DNA of 64,000 nucleotides from UBA11098 sp041671525 (lineage in GTDB: Bacteria; Patescibacteriota; Minisyncoccia; Moranbacterales; UBA2206): the NCBI GenBank assembly GCA_041671525.1, contig JBAZBJ010000004.1, forward strand, positions 1 to 64,000, written 5' to 3'. Below, piece after piece: positions 47,112 to 54,048 of the stretch. Position numbers and translations under genes: made by a program. Under the pieces are notes generated by a model. That model was not told the DNA's origin and did not search any database. It was given only the letters and a program-made list of their open reading frames with translations. Numbering within the stretch: the first letter of the stretch is position 1; each line of letters opens with the position of its first letter.

Positions 47112-48461
47112 CTATTTCAGCAGGCTTTTCCTGCGCAACTTCCGATGATACCCAATGGCAAAGCGATGAGCCTCGCCCATGATCCGCGCCAATAGGTTTT
47201 GATTGCTCAGGACATTATTCACTTCTTTGGAAAGCTCATAATCCTGCCGGCCGGCAGGCAGGTGCCCAAGATACAGATCCAGCTTTTTGCGGGTCGGTCC
47301 TTTGGCCACCGCGACGGTCGGAATGACCAAGCCCAGATCTTGCAAAAGTTTCTGCGCCATATTCAAATGCCCTTTGCCGCCATCGAGCAAAATCAGACCT
47401 GGCTGCGCCCAATCATTTTTAAATCGACGTAATAATACTTCCTGCATCGCCCCCACATCATCCGCACCTTCGATAGTCTTAATCTTAAATTTCCGATATT
47501 GCGACTTGTCCGCGTGATCATTTTTAAATACAACCATCGAACCGACCGCGTGCTGACCCGAGATATTCGAGATGTCATATGCTTCGATTCTTAAATTCGC
47601 CCGTAGAGACGCATTGCAATGCGTCTCTACCGATTCACCCGTCATCAGCGCCACATCCTGCACATGATTCAAGGCAAAAATTTTATTCTTCACCTCCTGC
47701 GCTTTTTCAAACTTTTGTTCTTTGGCCAGCGCCGCCATTTCTTTTTTCAACTTCTGCACCAAACTTTTCTTCTTACCTTCTAGGATTAACTCAATCCCCC
47801 GAATATTCTTCGCATAATCCTGCTTGGAAATCGCGCCAGCATACGGTCCCGGACAACGCCCCAACTGAAAATCCAAGCAACCTTTTTCCGTCTTGGCCGC
47901 CAACGCATGAAACGGAAAAATCCGGCGGATGATTTTCAGCGCCACCTCCATCTGTCTTTTCGAAGTGTACGGACCGAATGTTTTTTTCACCTTGACCCCC
48001 TTCTCCCTTTTTAGGGAGAAGGTGTCCGCCGCAGCGGACGGATGAGGGTGCAATTCTGTTTCCCTCACAATCAAAACCCGCGGAAATTCTTCTTTCGTAA
48101 TCACAAAATACGAGAACGACTTGTCATCTTTGCCCATGACGTTGTACTCCGGCTGATATTTTTTGATCAGATTAGCTTCCAAAATCAACGCCTCCAAAAC
48201 TGATTCGGTTTCTTGCACAGCAATGTCCGCCACCTGATGGATCAACGCCTCAATCGGCCTTTCATTTCCCCTTCTCCCTATCAAGGGAGAAGGTGCCCGA
48301 AGGGCGGATGAGGGTTCAGGGGTGAGGGCAAAATACGACCCGACCCTTGATTTCAAGTTCGTCGCCTTCCCAACATAAATAATCTTTCCAAGATTATCCT
48401 TGAAAATATACACCCCCGGATTTTGCGGCAATTTGGCTATTTTTGGCTTATGTATTGACAT
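47112..48461 (-). CDS. uvrC: Excinuclease ABC subunit C, short form with repeat insertions
   Basis: A 449-residue protein. N-terminal GIY-YIG nuclease (NPGVYIFKD, GKIIYVGKATNLKSRV), Cys region CLDFQLGRCPGPYAG, the UvrB-interaction UVR motif (LKKEMAALAKEQKFEKAQEV) and the RNase H-like 3' nuclease (IEAYDISNISGQHAVGSMVV, LILLDGGKGHLN). It ends at AHRFAIGYHRKLRRKSLLK, so the C-terminal helix-hairpin-helix pair of the 600-residue family is absent, as in many Patescibacteria. Four in-frame palindromic insertions are present, near residues 45-68, 138-152, 280-289 and 402-408. They leave catalytic motifs intact. Confidence 0.93.
   Translation of the reverse strand: MSIHKPKIAKLPQNPGVYIFKDNLGKIIYVGKATNLKSRVGSYFALTPEPSSALRAPSPLIGRRGNERPIEALIHQVADIAVQETESVLEALILEANLIKKYQPEYNVMGKDDKSFSYFVITKEEFPRVLIVRETELHPHPSAAADTFSLKREKGVKVKKTFGPYTSKRQMEVALKIIRRIFPFHALAAKTEKGCLDFQLGRCPGPYAGAISKQDYAKNIRGIELILEGKKKSLVQKLKKEMAALAKEQKFEKAQEVKNKIFALNHVQDVALMTGESVETHCNASLRANLRIEAYDISNISGQHAVGSMVVFKNDHADKSQYRKFKIKTIEGADDVGAMQEVLLRRFKNDWAQPGLILLDGGKGHLNMAQKLLQDLGLVIPTVAVAKGPTRKKLDLYLGHLPAGRQDYELSKEVNNVLSNQNLLARIMGEAHRFAIGYHRKLRRKSLLK
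47243..47258. repeat. In-frame CCTGCCGGCCGGCAGG palindrome in uvrC
   Basis: A perfect 16-bp palindrome read as LPAGRQ in UvrC. The same repeat family appears at 8726-8745 and, degenerate, at about 11467-11476. It lies in a surface loop of the RNase H-like domain (between LYLG and DYEL). Confidence 0.75.
47603..47630. repeat. In-frame 28-bp GTAGAGACGC palindrome in uvrC
   Basis: GTAGAGACGCATTG is followed immediately by its exact reverse complement. It is read as ETHCNASLR, just before the RNase H-like domain. Same family as three copies in the adhesin gene (39056-39280). Confidence 0.8.
47999..48050. repeat. In-frame TTCTCCC double-hairpin element in uvrC (copy 1)
   Basis: CCTTCTCCCTTTTTAGGGAG forms a hairpin with AAGG, followed by the hairpin GTCCGCCGCAGCGGAC and GGATGAGGG. 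Read in frame as HPSAAADTFSLKREKG. Same design as 27869-27915 and 48269-48330. Confidence 0.75.
48269..48330. repeat. In-frame TTCTCCC double-hairpin element in uvrC (copy 2)
   Basis: CCCTTCTCCCTATCAAGGGA pairs internally with GAAGG, followed by GCCCGAAGGGC and GGATGAGGG. It is read as EPSSALRAPSPLIGRRGNER within the GIY-YIG domain, after YVGKATNLKSRVGSYF. Confidence 0.7.
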
Positions 48462-48492
48462 TTTGGTGATTTAGGAGTACAATATCAGGTTG

Positions 48493-48510
48493 ATAGTTTA
48501 TCTAAACTAT
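48493..48510. promoter_or_regulatory. Palindrome between divergent uvrC and small membrane gene
   Basis: ATAGTTTA (48493-48500), TC, TAAACTAT (48503-48510) is a perfect 8-bp inverted repeat in the 82-base gap between the divergent start codons at 48461 and 48544. It overlaps possible promoter boxes for both; a shared operator (for example for a damage-response repressor) is conceivable. Confidence 0.45.
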
Positions 48511-48543
48511 ACAGCAAAAATTTCTTTTAAAAAGGAGGATGAA

Positions 48544-48693
48544 ATGATGACACCGGGTATCTGGTTAATGATAGGAGGGATAATAGCTGTTGTCATAAGC
48601 CACCCATTCAAGGGACGCATTGGAAAAGTTATTTGCGGAATAGGACTCTTCGCAATATGGGTGGGAGCAGATCTCCACAAATATCCAAATTAA
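48544..48693 (+). CDS. Small membrane protein (49 aa)
   Basis: Starts MMTPGIWLMIGG with the best Shine-Dalgarno in the region (AAAGGAGG at 48531-48538). Two hydrophobic segments (about 5-20 and 28-42) are separated by HPFKGRIGK. The function is unknown. It has its own strong terminator and diverges from uvrC. A longer frame from 48490 would bypass the ribosome site and is less likely. Confidence 0.7.
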   Translation: MMTPGIWLMIGGIIAVVISHPFKGRIGKVICGIGLFAIWVGADLHKYPN

Positions 48694-48710
48694 ATCCTCG
48701 CCTCAATTAT

Positions 48711-48742
48711 GGCTTCGAACTCGTTCGAAGCCGCTTTTTTTA
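48711..48742 (+). terminator. Rho-independent terminator
   Basis: GGCTTCGAAC (48711-48720), TC, GTTCGAAGCC (48723-48732), then GCTTTTTTT. Confidence 0.92.
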
Positions 48743-49002
48743 TTTTCAAAAAATAAAGATCCTCCTCGCGATTAATTCAGCCTTCGCGAAATACAAAAGT
48801 ACAAATTGAAGATTGTGAGCGTTAAAAAATTTTTAGGTCCGCCGCGGGGCAACCAAAAATTTTAGCGAGAAAACTGAAAATTTGTTTTTGTATAAGCTAG
48901 GCTGAGAGTTCTTTTTGTTACTTTTTCTTGCGGAAAGAAAAAGTAAGAACCGTAATGAGTAGTAGATCCTTCGACTCCGCTACGCTACGCTCAGGATGAC
49001 AA
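48743..49002. repeat. Intergenic repeats and hairpins (no gene)
   Basis: A 260-base gap between convergent units. It holds AAAATTTTTAGG...CCAAAAATTTT (inverted), the hairpin TTACTTTTTCTT-GCGG-AAAGAAAAAGTAA (about 48918-48947), and the dispersed sequence TCCTTCGACTCCGCTACGCT followed by CAGGATGACA just before the uvrA stop. The last hairpin may serve as a terminator for uvrA. No coding sequence is supported. Confidence 0.5.
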
Positions 49003-51861
49003 CTATTTTTTGTTCAAAACTTCCTTAAGGAACTTCGCCGTGTAGCTTTCTTTATGATACTTGGCCACTTCTTCCGGTTCGCCGGTCACCACCACCCGGC
49101 CGCCTTCATCGCCGCCTTCCGGTCCCATGTCGATGATCCAATCGGCCGTTTTGATGACGTCCAGATTATGCTCGATGACCACCACCGAATTGCCGGCATC
49201 GACTAATCTATTTAACACGACTAATAATTTTTTAATATCGTCAAAATGCAACCCAGTCGTCGGTTCGTCCAAAATATACAAGGTGTTGCCGGTCGCCCGG
49301 CGCGACAGCTCGGTGGCCAGCTTGATGCGCTGCGCTTCCCCGCCCGACAAAGTGGTGGCTGCTTGGCCCAATTGAATATAGCCCAGGCCGACATCTTCCA
49401 AAACGGTCAGCTTATCATTGATGTCATGATAATTTTCAAAAAATTCCCGCGCCTCCATGACGTTCATCTCCAAAACTTCCGCAATATTTTTCTCTTTATA
49501 TTTCACCAGCAGCGTTTCGCTGTTGTAACGTTTGCCATGACAGACATCACAAGCGATGAAAACGTCCGGCATGAACTGCATCTCGATCTTGAGCAGCCCT
49601 TGCCCCTGACAGTTGTCACAACGCCCGCCAGCCACGTTGAAAGAGAAACGCCCAGGCAAATACCCTTTAGCTTTGGCATCCTTGGTGGCCGCGAAAATTT
49701 CGCGGATGGAACCGAAGAGGCCGGTGTAGGTCGCCGGATTGGAACGCGGCGTGCGCCCGATCGGCGACTGGTCGATCATGATGACTTTGTCCACGTGCTG
49801 GATGCCCGACATTTCCGTGTGTTTTCCGGGTCGTTCCAGCGAATGCATCAGCTTGCTCGACAGGCCTTTGTACAAAATATCCTCCACCAGCGATGACTTG
49901 CCGGACCCCGACACGCCCGTCACCACCGTCAAAACTTTGAGCGGAAATTCCACCGTCACATTTTTCAAATTATTCTCCCGCGCGCCCCGCACCACCAACC
50001 ACTTTTTGTTTTTGACCGGCCGCCGGAATTTCGGCACTTCAATTTTCAGTTCCCCGGACAAATATTTGGCGGTGAGCGAATTGGGATTGTCCATCACTTC
50101 CTGCGGCGTGCCTTGCGCCACGATTTCGCCACCCAGTTTGCCCGCCCCCGGCCCGATATCCACCAGATAATCAGCTTCCCGCATCGTTTCCTCGTCGTGT
50201 TCAATCACAATCAGCGTGTTGCCGATGTCGCGCAACTGCAATAGCGTATTCAACAGTTTCGTGTTGTCCCGCGCGTGGAGGCCGATGGATGGTTCATCCA
50301 AAATATACAAAACCCCCACCAACTGCGAACCGATCTGGGAGGCCAAACGGATACGTTGCGTCTCCCCGCCCGCCAAGGTGTTGGCCGAACGTGCCAGAGT
50401 CAGATAGTTCAAACCAACGTTGTCCAAAAAGCCCAAACGCGCAATCACTTCTTTGATGATCTTGCTGGCAATTTGTTTTTCGCGCTCCGTCAATTGCAAT
50501 TTTTGAAAAAAATCCAAACTTTCCCGCACGCTGATCGTAGAAACTTCATGGATATTCTTACTCCCGACCGTCACCAGCAACGTTTCTTTTTTGTAGCGCG
50601 AACCGTGACAGACCGAACACGGATTTTGTGACATATATTTTTCAATCCCTTCGCGCACCGCGTCCGATTCCGTGCGGAAATAGCGGTCCTGCATAAAACC
50701 GACCACCCCCCGCCAGGTCATGGAAAATTTCCAATTGGTGCCGGTTTTGGCGCGAATAGTAATCGGCACTTCCTCGGCATCTTCTTCACTCACCATATCT
50801 TTCACGTCACGCCCGCCATACAGCAACACGTTCAATTTCTCTTTCGGCAAGTCGCGCAGGCGCACGTTGTCCGGAATGTGAAAATATTTCGCCACCGACA
50901 TGATAACGCCACCATAATAGTTGTTTTTCTTGAAATTCCACGGCGCCAAACCGCCTTCGGCCAGCGTTTTGGTCATGTCCGGCATCACCAGCTCAACATC
51001 AATTTCTTTTTTCGTCCCCAAACCTTCACAGGTCGGACACGCGCCGAACGGCGAATTGAAAGAAAACAAGCGCGGCTCCAGATCCGGAAATTCCACGTCA
51101 TGATCCGCGCAGGCCAGTTTCTGGTTATACACAAATTCTTTTCTCAACTGCTTAATTTTCACCAATCCATTGGACAGTTTTAGCGCCCGCTCCACGTCCT
51201 CAAAAATCCGGGAGATATTTTTGTCATTGATTTCAATTTGATCAACGACGATATCAATGTTATGCATCTTGTAACGCGCCAACGGGATCGTCACTTTCGG
51301 ATCCAGCTCATATCTCTTGCCATTCACATACGCTTTGGAAAAACCCCGTTTGTACATATCCAACAGTAGCGAAGAATATTCGCCCTTTCTACTCCTAACT
51401 ATCGGGGATAAAATCTCTATTTCTTTCTTCTCACCAATTTCTAAAACTTTACTCACAATTTCGTCCGTCGACAACTTGGAAATTTCTTTGCCATCGATCG
51501 GACAATGTGGGATGCCGATTTTGGCAAAGAGCAGACGGAGGTAGTCATGAATTTCCGTCACCGTCCCCACGGTCGAACGCGGGTTCTGCGAAGCGGATTT
51601 TTGCGAAATGGAAATCGCCGGCGACAGACCTTCAATGTAGTCTACATCCGGTTTTTCCATCTGTCCCAAAAACTGCCGGGCGTAAGCCGACAAACTTTCC
51701 AAATATCTTCTTTGTCCCTCGGCAAAAATCGTGTCAAAAGCCAAGGTCGATTTGCCCGAGCCACTGATGCCGGTAAACACAATAAATTTATCCCGGGGTA
51801 ATTCCAAGTCTATATTTTTTAAGTTATGTTCTCTCGCTCCTTTGATGATTAGTTTATCCAT
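49003..51861 (-). CDS. uvrA: Excinuclease ABC subunit A (paralogue 2, canonical)
   Basis: A 952-residue UvrA close to the classical sequence: MDKLIIKGAREHNLKNIDLE, GISGSGKST Walker A, RRYLESLSAYARQFLGQMEK, EGLSPAISISQKSASQNPRS, signatures TLARSANTLAGGETQRIRLA and LGQAATTLSGGEAQRIKLA. The first zinc module is degenerate (CPIDGK, as in E. coli CPDHD); others are ACADHD...CPTCEGLG and CDNCQGQG...CDVCHGKRY. It recognises DNA damage with UvrB. Same length as the paralogue at 44164 but clearly diverged from it. Confidence 0.95.
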   Translation of the reverse strand: MDKLIIKGAREHNLKNIDLELPRDKFIVFTGISGSGKSTLAFDTIFAEGQRRYLESLSAYARQFLGQMEKPDVDYIEGLSPAISISQKSASQNPRSTVGTVTEIHDYLRLLFAKIGIPHCPIDGKEISKLSTDEIVSKVLEIGEKKEIEILSPIVRSRKGEYSSLLLDMYKRGFSKAYVNGKRYELDPKVTIPLARYKMHNIDIVVDQIEINDKNISRIFEDVERALKLSNGLVKIKQLRKEFVYNQKLACADHDVEFPDLEPRLFSFNSPFGACPTCEGLGTKKEIDVELVMPDMTKTLAEGGLAPWNFKKNNYYGGVIMSVAKYFHIPDNVRLRDLPKEKLNVLLYGGRDVKDMVSEEDAEEVPITIRAKTGTNWKFSMTWRGVVGFMQDRYFRTESDAVREGIEKYMSQNPCSVCHGSRYKKETLLVTVGSKNIHEVSTISVRESLDFFQKLQLTEREKQIASKIIKEVIARLGFLDNVGLNYLTLARSANTLAGGETQRIRLASQIGSQLVGVLYILDEPSIGLHARDNTKLLNTLLQLRDIGNTLIVIEHDEETMREADYLVDIGPGAGKLGGEIVAQGTPQEVMDNPNSLTAKYLSGELKIEVPKFRRPVKNKKWLVVRGARENNLKNVTVEFPLKVLTVVTGVSGSGKSSLVEDILYKGLSSKLMHSLERPGKHTEMSGIQHVDKVIMIDQSPIGRTPRSNPATYTGLFGSIREIFAATKDAKAKGYLPGRFSFNVAGGRCDNCQGQGLLKIEMQFMPDVFIACDVCHGKRYNSETLLVKYKEKNIAEVLEMNVMEAREFFENYHDINDKLTVLEDVGLGYIQLGQAATTLSGGEAQRIKLATELSRRATGNTLYILDEPTTGLHFDDIKKLLVVLNRLVDAGNSVVVIEHNLDVIKTADWIIDMGPEGGDEGGRVVVTGEPEEVAKYHKESYTAKFLKEVLNKK

Positions 51862-51872
51862 AAGATTTTTAA

Positions 51873-51910
51873 ATATTCGTACATTCGTATAAATTCGTAA
51901 TTCGTAGTAA
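51873..51910. repeat. ATTCGTACATTCG repeat upstream of uvrA
   Basis: ATTCGTACATTCGTATAAATTCGTAATTCGTAG-type sequence, the right half of the repeat seen at 37068-37148. It lies between the uvrA start and the terminator at 51994. Confidence 0.55.
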
Positions 51911-51993
51911 ATACAAAAAACTTCCCCTCTTACAGGTACTTAGATATTAACTTGTTTCTAGTACACCCTAGCACAAAGTTATCTTCCAATCAA

Positions 51994-52021
51994 CAAAAAA
52001 GCTGGCGGAAAACCGGCCAGC
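51994..52021 (-). terminator. Terminator after the acidic helical gene
   Basis: On the minus strand GCTGGC, loop CGGTTTTCC, GCCAGC, then TTTTTT (51994-52000). Confidence 0.88.
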
Positions 52022-52043
52022 ATTTTCAAATATTTCAATCTTC

Positions 52044-52430
52044 TTAAGCTTTCTTTTTATCGCGGCTCTCTTCCATTTCCACCGCATTCAAAAGCGTAGC
52101 GATGGTTCGCAATTCTTCTCGGTCATACGAAACATGATTGCTATACTTTATTTTGAGTGCAACCGCTGAATTGTAGGCATGTACCAATGGCTTATCTTCA
52201 TCTGCATCCAAAATATACTTCGATAATTCACCTGCAATTTCTCCAATTGCTTTCATTATATCTTCGGAATTATCATCTTCATTGCCGGCAGCATTTTTTT
52301 CGCTTTTCGCCCACAAAGCCAAAACTTTCTCCTGCAATTCCTGAAGTATTTTTATTTTCTGTTCCTTTTCCCCATGCTCAATATCAGCATCTGTTCTCTT
52401 GAAAAATTCAGGTCCCATTTTTCCTTGCAT
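52044..52430 (-). CDS. Acidic helical protein (unknown)
   Basis: About 128 residues from MQGKMGPEFFKRTDADIE. It is largely helical and acidic, with EKEQKIKILQELQEKVLALW and a GNEDDNSED loop, and no membrane segment. No family is recognised. It lies 25 bases after the 57-residue membrane gene at 52456, so the two are probably co-transcribed and may interact. Confidence 0.65.
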   Translation of the reverse strand: MQGKMGPEFFKRTDADIEHGEKEQKIKILQELQEKVLALWAKSEKNAAGNEDDNSEDIMKAIGEIAGELSKYILDADEDKPLVHAYNSAVALKIKYSNHVSYDREELRTIATLLNAVEMEESRDKKKA

Positions 52431-52455
52431 ATTATTTTTATATAAAAAATTATTC

Positions 52456-52629
52456 CTAAGCCTCTCGATTCCGGAACCAGATATAAACCACCAACACAAA
52501 GATCGCTCCCACCGCCACCGACAGAACCATGAACGGCTCCGTATTACTCAGCTTTTCCGTCAGCCATTGAAAATAGGCCGGCAGGTAGACGCTTTTGATT
52601 TTTTCAATTATTCCCCGGAAGATATCCAT
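52456..52629 (-). CDS. 57-residue single-pass membrane protein
   Basis: A short frame starting ATG at 52629 and ending TAG at 52456: MDIFRGIIEKIKSVYLPAYF, then an amphipathic stretch, one TM helix FMVLSVAVGAIFVLVVYIWF and a basic RNREA end. Composition and codon use fit a real gene. It is followed 25 bases later by the acidic helical gene. Its start codon overlaps the outer edge of an inverted-repeat element (52628-52753). No function is known. Confidence 0.6.
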   Translation of the reverse strand: MDIFRGIIEKIKSVYLPAYFQWLTEKLSNTEPFMVLSVAVGAIFVLVVYIWFRNREA

Positions 52630-52753
52630 CCAGCACTAACTTTCCAGTATTATTTAAACAATCTAAATAATAATAAAAGTGAATCTATAAATTTTTATTA
52701 CGAGACCCTTCAGCCTCCAACTAATCGCAAAAGCTGGAAAGTTAGTGCTGGAT
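52628..52753. mobile_element. 126-bp element with 20-bp terminal inverted repeats (copy A)
   Basis: ATCCAGCACTAACTTTCCAG (52628-52647) is exactly inverted as CTGGAAAGTTAGTGCTGGAT (52734-52753). The AT-rich interior does not code. Copy B (56457-56572) has the same 15-base core GCACTAACTTTCCAG but different, still complementary, outer bases and an unrelated interior. It may be a miniature inverted-repeat transposon or a structured RNA element; no target duplication is obvious. Confidence 0.65.
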
Positions 52754-52772
52754 CCATGACTGCATTATAGCA

Positions 52773-52801
52773 TAAAAAAGCTCCACCGAAGTGGAGCTTT
52801 T
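52773..52801 (-). terminator. Terminator of the thioredoxin-fold gene
   Basis: On the minus strand AAAAGCTCCAC, TTCG, GTGGAGCTTTTTT. Confidence 0.92.
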
Positions 52802-52820
52802 GAAAAGTCTGATTTATGCC

Positions 52821-53930
52821 TTATTGAGCTGGCACTTCGCAACTCGCTGGCGCTGCGCCCGCTGCTGCTGTGCCTTCACCAAAGCCCGCCGCTGGCGAGG
52901 TTGTCGAAAGTTTAGCCAAGCATTCTTTCGGCGCAGTATTGAAAGCCGCGCAGATAGTTTTCAAAATATTAGCAGAATCACGTCCGGCTGCTTGCGCCTC
53001 CACACCATTGATGACCAAGGTCGGTGAGCCCTGCACGCCAAATTTCTCATTGTCCTCCTTGTTCACATTGAAAGGTGGGAATTGCGCGTTGCTCCATTTG
53101 GTTTTGTCAGCCGCGTCGGCGGTAATTTTGAATTGTGAATCGGTTTGCGCCACACAGCTCGCGACCTGCGTTGCGCTCACGCCGGTGGAAGCCATGCAAG
53201 CATCAGAAGTGCCTTCACCCTTTTTCAGGAAACAAGTCAAATAGTTGGAAAGTTTGGTCGGTTGCGTTTTTTGAATGCAATATTGGCGCAAGTTCTCGGC
53301 AATTTCTTTGTCGCCATGCATCGCGTAATCCACAAATTCCATCGTATATTTGATCTTCGAGCCCAAGGTTTTCACGACCGGCAACATGCCTTTCACCATC
53401 TGAGTGCCAAAAGGGCAATAGCTCATCACAAATAGTTTCACCTCTGGAGCATCGGATTTTGGTACTTCTTTCGGCGCGGCTGCCTGTTGATCGTCCTCTG
53501 CCTTTTTGTCCGCTTGCGTCAGATCCATGGCCTGCGGAAAAAATTTACTACCATCTTTGCTCATGTAAGAGGTAATCTCCTGTCCGGAAACACCCACCAC
53601 AATTTTATACAAACCGTTTTCATCCGCGATGCTTTTTATTTCCACTTTGGTTCCCGGCGCCACCAAATTTTTTTCAATGAAATCCGTGATTTTCGCTTTC
53701 GCTTGGTCTTGGGTCAGATTTTTGCTGAACAATTTGCCAAAGACCTGCGGATTTTTCTGATACATCGCAAAGCCGATGATCAAGAGCAACACCACCACGC
53801 CCAAAATATATTTCTTATGCTTGCAAAATCCCGCGGCACATTTCACGCCCAGGGCTTTGGCTTTTTCCACCCCCACCGTGATGGTCGCGTTTTCTTTTGC
53901 ACCTTCCGGTTTGATTTCGTTATTTTCCAT
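52821..53930 (-). CDS. Membrane-anchored thioredoxin-fold (DsbA/GILT-like) protein
   Basis: A 369-residue protein: cytoplasmic basic N-terminus, TM helix about 41-58 (YILGVVVLLLIIGFAMY), an Ala/Lys-rich linker (to about 160) and a thioredoxin-like domain starting EVKLFVMSYCPFGTQMVKGM. The active site reads CPFG, with only the first Cys of a CxxC. The cis-Pro region is GSPTLVING. Extra cysteines (QYC, YLTC, SDAC, ASC, KTIC, KEC) may form structural disulfides. It probably acts outside the membrane in thiol chemistry or folding. The Gly/Ala-rich tail is unusual. Confidence 0.8.
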   Translation of the reverse strand: MENNEIKPEGAKENATITVGVEKAKALGVKCAAGFCKHKKYILGVVVLLLIIGFAMYQKNPQVFGKLFSKNLTQDQAKAKITDFIEKNLVAPGTKVEIKSIADENGLYKIVVGVSGQEITSYMSKDGSKFFPQAMDLTQADKKAEDDQQAAAPKEVPKSDAPEVKLFVMSYCPFGTQMVKGMLPVVKTLGSKIKYTMEFVDYAMHGDKEIAENLRQYCIQKTQPTKLSNYLTCFLKKGEGTSDACMASTGVSATQVASCVAQTDSQFKITADAADKTKWSNAQFPPFNVNKEDNEKFGVQGSPTLVINGVEAQAAGRDSANILKTICAAFNTAPKECLAKLSTTSPAAGFGEGTAAAGAAPASCEVPAQ

Positions 53931-53937
53931 TTTATTT

Positions 53938-53980
53938 ACCCCGTTAAATTTCCGCTAAGCGGAACCTATTTAACTGGGGT
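53938..53980. repeat. ACCCCGTTAAAT inverted repeat
   Basis: ACCCCGTTAAAT (53938-53949) and ATTTAACTGGGGT (53968-53980) are inverted with one extra T, around the hairpin TTCCGCTAAGCGGAA. It resembles the terminal repeats at 11442-11455 and 11582-11595. It lies just upstream of the thioredoxin-fold gene start. Confidence 0.5.
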
Positions 53981-54048
53981 GAGCTTATTTAATTACTTCC
54001 CCTATTTTACACTGCGTCAAAAATTTAGGCAATAGTTCCAATTTCGCC

